Assembly: GCA_900542675.1 (NCBI GenBank)
Contig: UQOT01000101.1
Location: forward strand, 1-5,857
Direction: 5' to 3'
DNA length: 5,857 nucleotides
Source of the DNA: an uncultured Eubacteriales bacterium
GTDB taxonomy: Bacteria > Bacillota > Clostridia > Monoglobales > Monoglobaceae
The translations under genes and the position numbers were made by a program. How positions within the stretch are numbered: position 1 is the stretch's first letter; every line of letters begins with the position of its first letter. The notes under the pieces are model-generated. The model was not told the DNA's origin and made no database searches. It saw only the letters and a list, made by a program, of their open reading frames with translations. Positions 5,193 to 5,857 of this stretch are shown piece after piece.

Positions 5193-5857
5193 GAGCGCAA
5201 AGTATCAGCAACATATTCTCTTATCGCGGCTTCTGCCTGCTCTATCTCCTGTTTAAATTCACGCGCGCTCACCCTCTGAGCGCCGTTGCCTAAAATTATC
5301 AGCTGCTCCATTCCGTCAGAGGTTGCAACACGTACCCGATGCTTTCGACTGAGCTTGTGCGACACCTTTTCGATATACGAATCGGCAGTCTCCGCCTCTT
5401 TGGTGTACACCACTTTTATATTGTGTACGTCCTCAACCTCGCCTCGGCTGCCTTTGACTTTGTACGCGTCGAACACAAGTATCACTTCGCAGCGACTGAC
5501 GCCGCGGTAGTTGCATATTCTGTCAATCAGTGCGTTTCGCGCGTCCTCCAGATTATCTTCCGCTATCTCACGCAGTTCATCCCACGCAAAAATTATGTTA
5601 TATCCGTCAATTAGCAGGTATTCCGGTCCATCCGGAAACGGCCTGCCCTTATACTTAACCGTATTCTCCTGCTGCTTATTTTGCTTTACCGTGTCCATTG
5701 CGTTATAAGTGTCACGGCGTATCTTGCCGTATGTGCGCTCGAAAATTTTCATAAGCTCCTCATCGTCAGTCAGGCTTCTGACGTACCGAGAAACGCTATC
5801 TCTCGTAACCGGTTCCGCTGCGGCTGCGTCAAAGCCGCTGCTTATATGCATATATTC
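5189..5857 (-). CDS. C-terminal part of a protein ending in a NYN/YacP (Rae1-like) RNase domain; probable TetM/EF-G-like GTPase fusion (partial)
   Basis: The frame is open to the window edge (codons for Glu-Tyr precede the first visible Met at 5851), so this is a 3' partial gene of at least 222 codons. Numbering from that Met, residues 78-200 form a NYN/PIN-like YacP domain: LLIDGYNIIFAW (Asp82), LEDARNALID, VFDAYK (Asp128), YTKEAETADSYIE (Asp157) and VATSDGMEQ (Asp179). The conserved acids fit a metal-dependent RNase. Rae1/YacP of Bacillus cleaves mRNA in the ribosomal A site. Residues 1-48 (PVTRDSVSRYVRSL, ELMKIFERTYGKI) are not YacP. They recall the C-terminal end of TetM-like ribosomal-protection GTPases that carry a YacP domain in Clostridia, joined here by a charged linker (about 49-75). 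The GTPase part is inferred, since it lies outside the window. A stand-alone YacP with an N-terminal extension is the alternative. Confidence 0.7.
   Translation of the reverse strand, partial: EYMHISSGFDAAAAEPVTRDSVSRYVRSLTDDEELMKIFERTYGKIRRDTYNAMDTVKQNKQQENTVKYKGRPFPDGPEYLLIDGYNIIFAWDELREIAEDNLEDARNALIDRICNYRGVSRCEVILVFDAYKVKGSRGEVEDVHNIKVVYTKEAETADSYIEKVSHKLSRKHRVRVATSDGMEQLIILGNGAQRVSAREFKQEIEQAEAAIREYVADTLRS

Noticed and set aside
5286..5708. Plus-strand frames opposite the NYN gene
   Set aside because: The minus-strand protein has clear NYN motifs throughout; the plus-strand frames are low-complexity shadows.
1..5857. CRISPR array, insertion sequence ends, T-box or other large riboswitch ahead of gatC
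   Set aside because: No regularly spaced repeats and no transposase or terminal repeats are visible. The gatC leader is only about 38 nt.

Overview
The window looks like a chromosomal piece from a Gram-positive, moderately low-GC member of the Bacillota, most likely class Clostridia. The reasons are a gatC-gatA-gatB operon, Shine-Dalgarno sites of AAGGAG type, near-perfect sigma-A promoters, and a Firmicutes-type phage lysis gene. No 16S or other phylogenetic marker is present, so the class is inference. All intact housekeeping genes lie on the minus strand and read right to left.

Right half (about 1.8-5.86 kb). At the right edge is the 3' part of a gene whose C-terminus is a NYN/YacP (Rae1-like) RNase domain. 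The reading frame stays open to the window edge, and the preceding residues resemble the end of a TetM/EF-G-like translation GTPase. Next comes a consensus promoter whose -35 hexamer overlaps that gene's stop codon, then gatC, gatA and gatB. Together these three encode the tRNA-dependent amidotransferase that makes Gln-tRNA(Gln) and/or Asn-tRNA(Asn). A hairpin follows gatB. A tRNA-Pro(CGG) gene with its own consensus promoter, encoded CCA and terminator comes after that. Most of this half concerns translation.

Left half (1-1.66 kb). This is a decayed mobile-element zone beside the 3' end of the tRNA. It holds a degenerate ribbon-helix-helix antitoxin-like ORF, a strong bidirectional terminator, and the 3' end of a phage amidase (endolysin) on the plus strand. 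Head-to-head with the amidase fragment, on the minus strand, is the 3' end of a phage tailspike-type gene (Peptidase_G2-like autoproteolytic domain). An intact SPP1/XhlB-type holin gene follows. Just downstream of the holin is a perfect TTGACA-N17-TATAAT promoter. It drives a short structured transcript that contains a possible 31-codon membrane-peptide ORF.

The most interesting points are the probable GTPase-RNase fusion at the right edge, the strongly promoted small membrane ORF/structured RNA at the left edge, and the inversion-deletion scar joining two truncated phage genes. Family assignments are from recognised motifs; no database search was possible.
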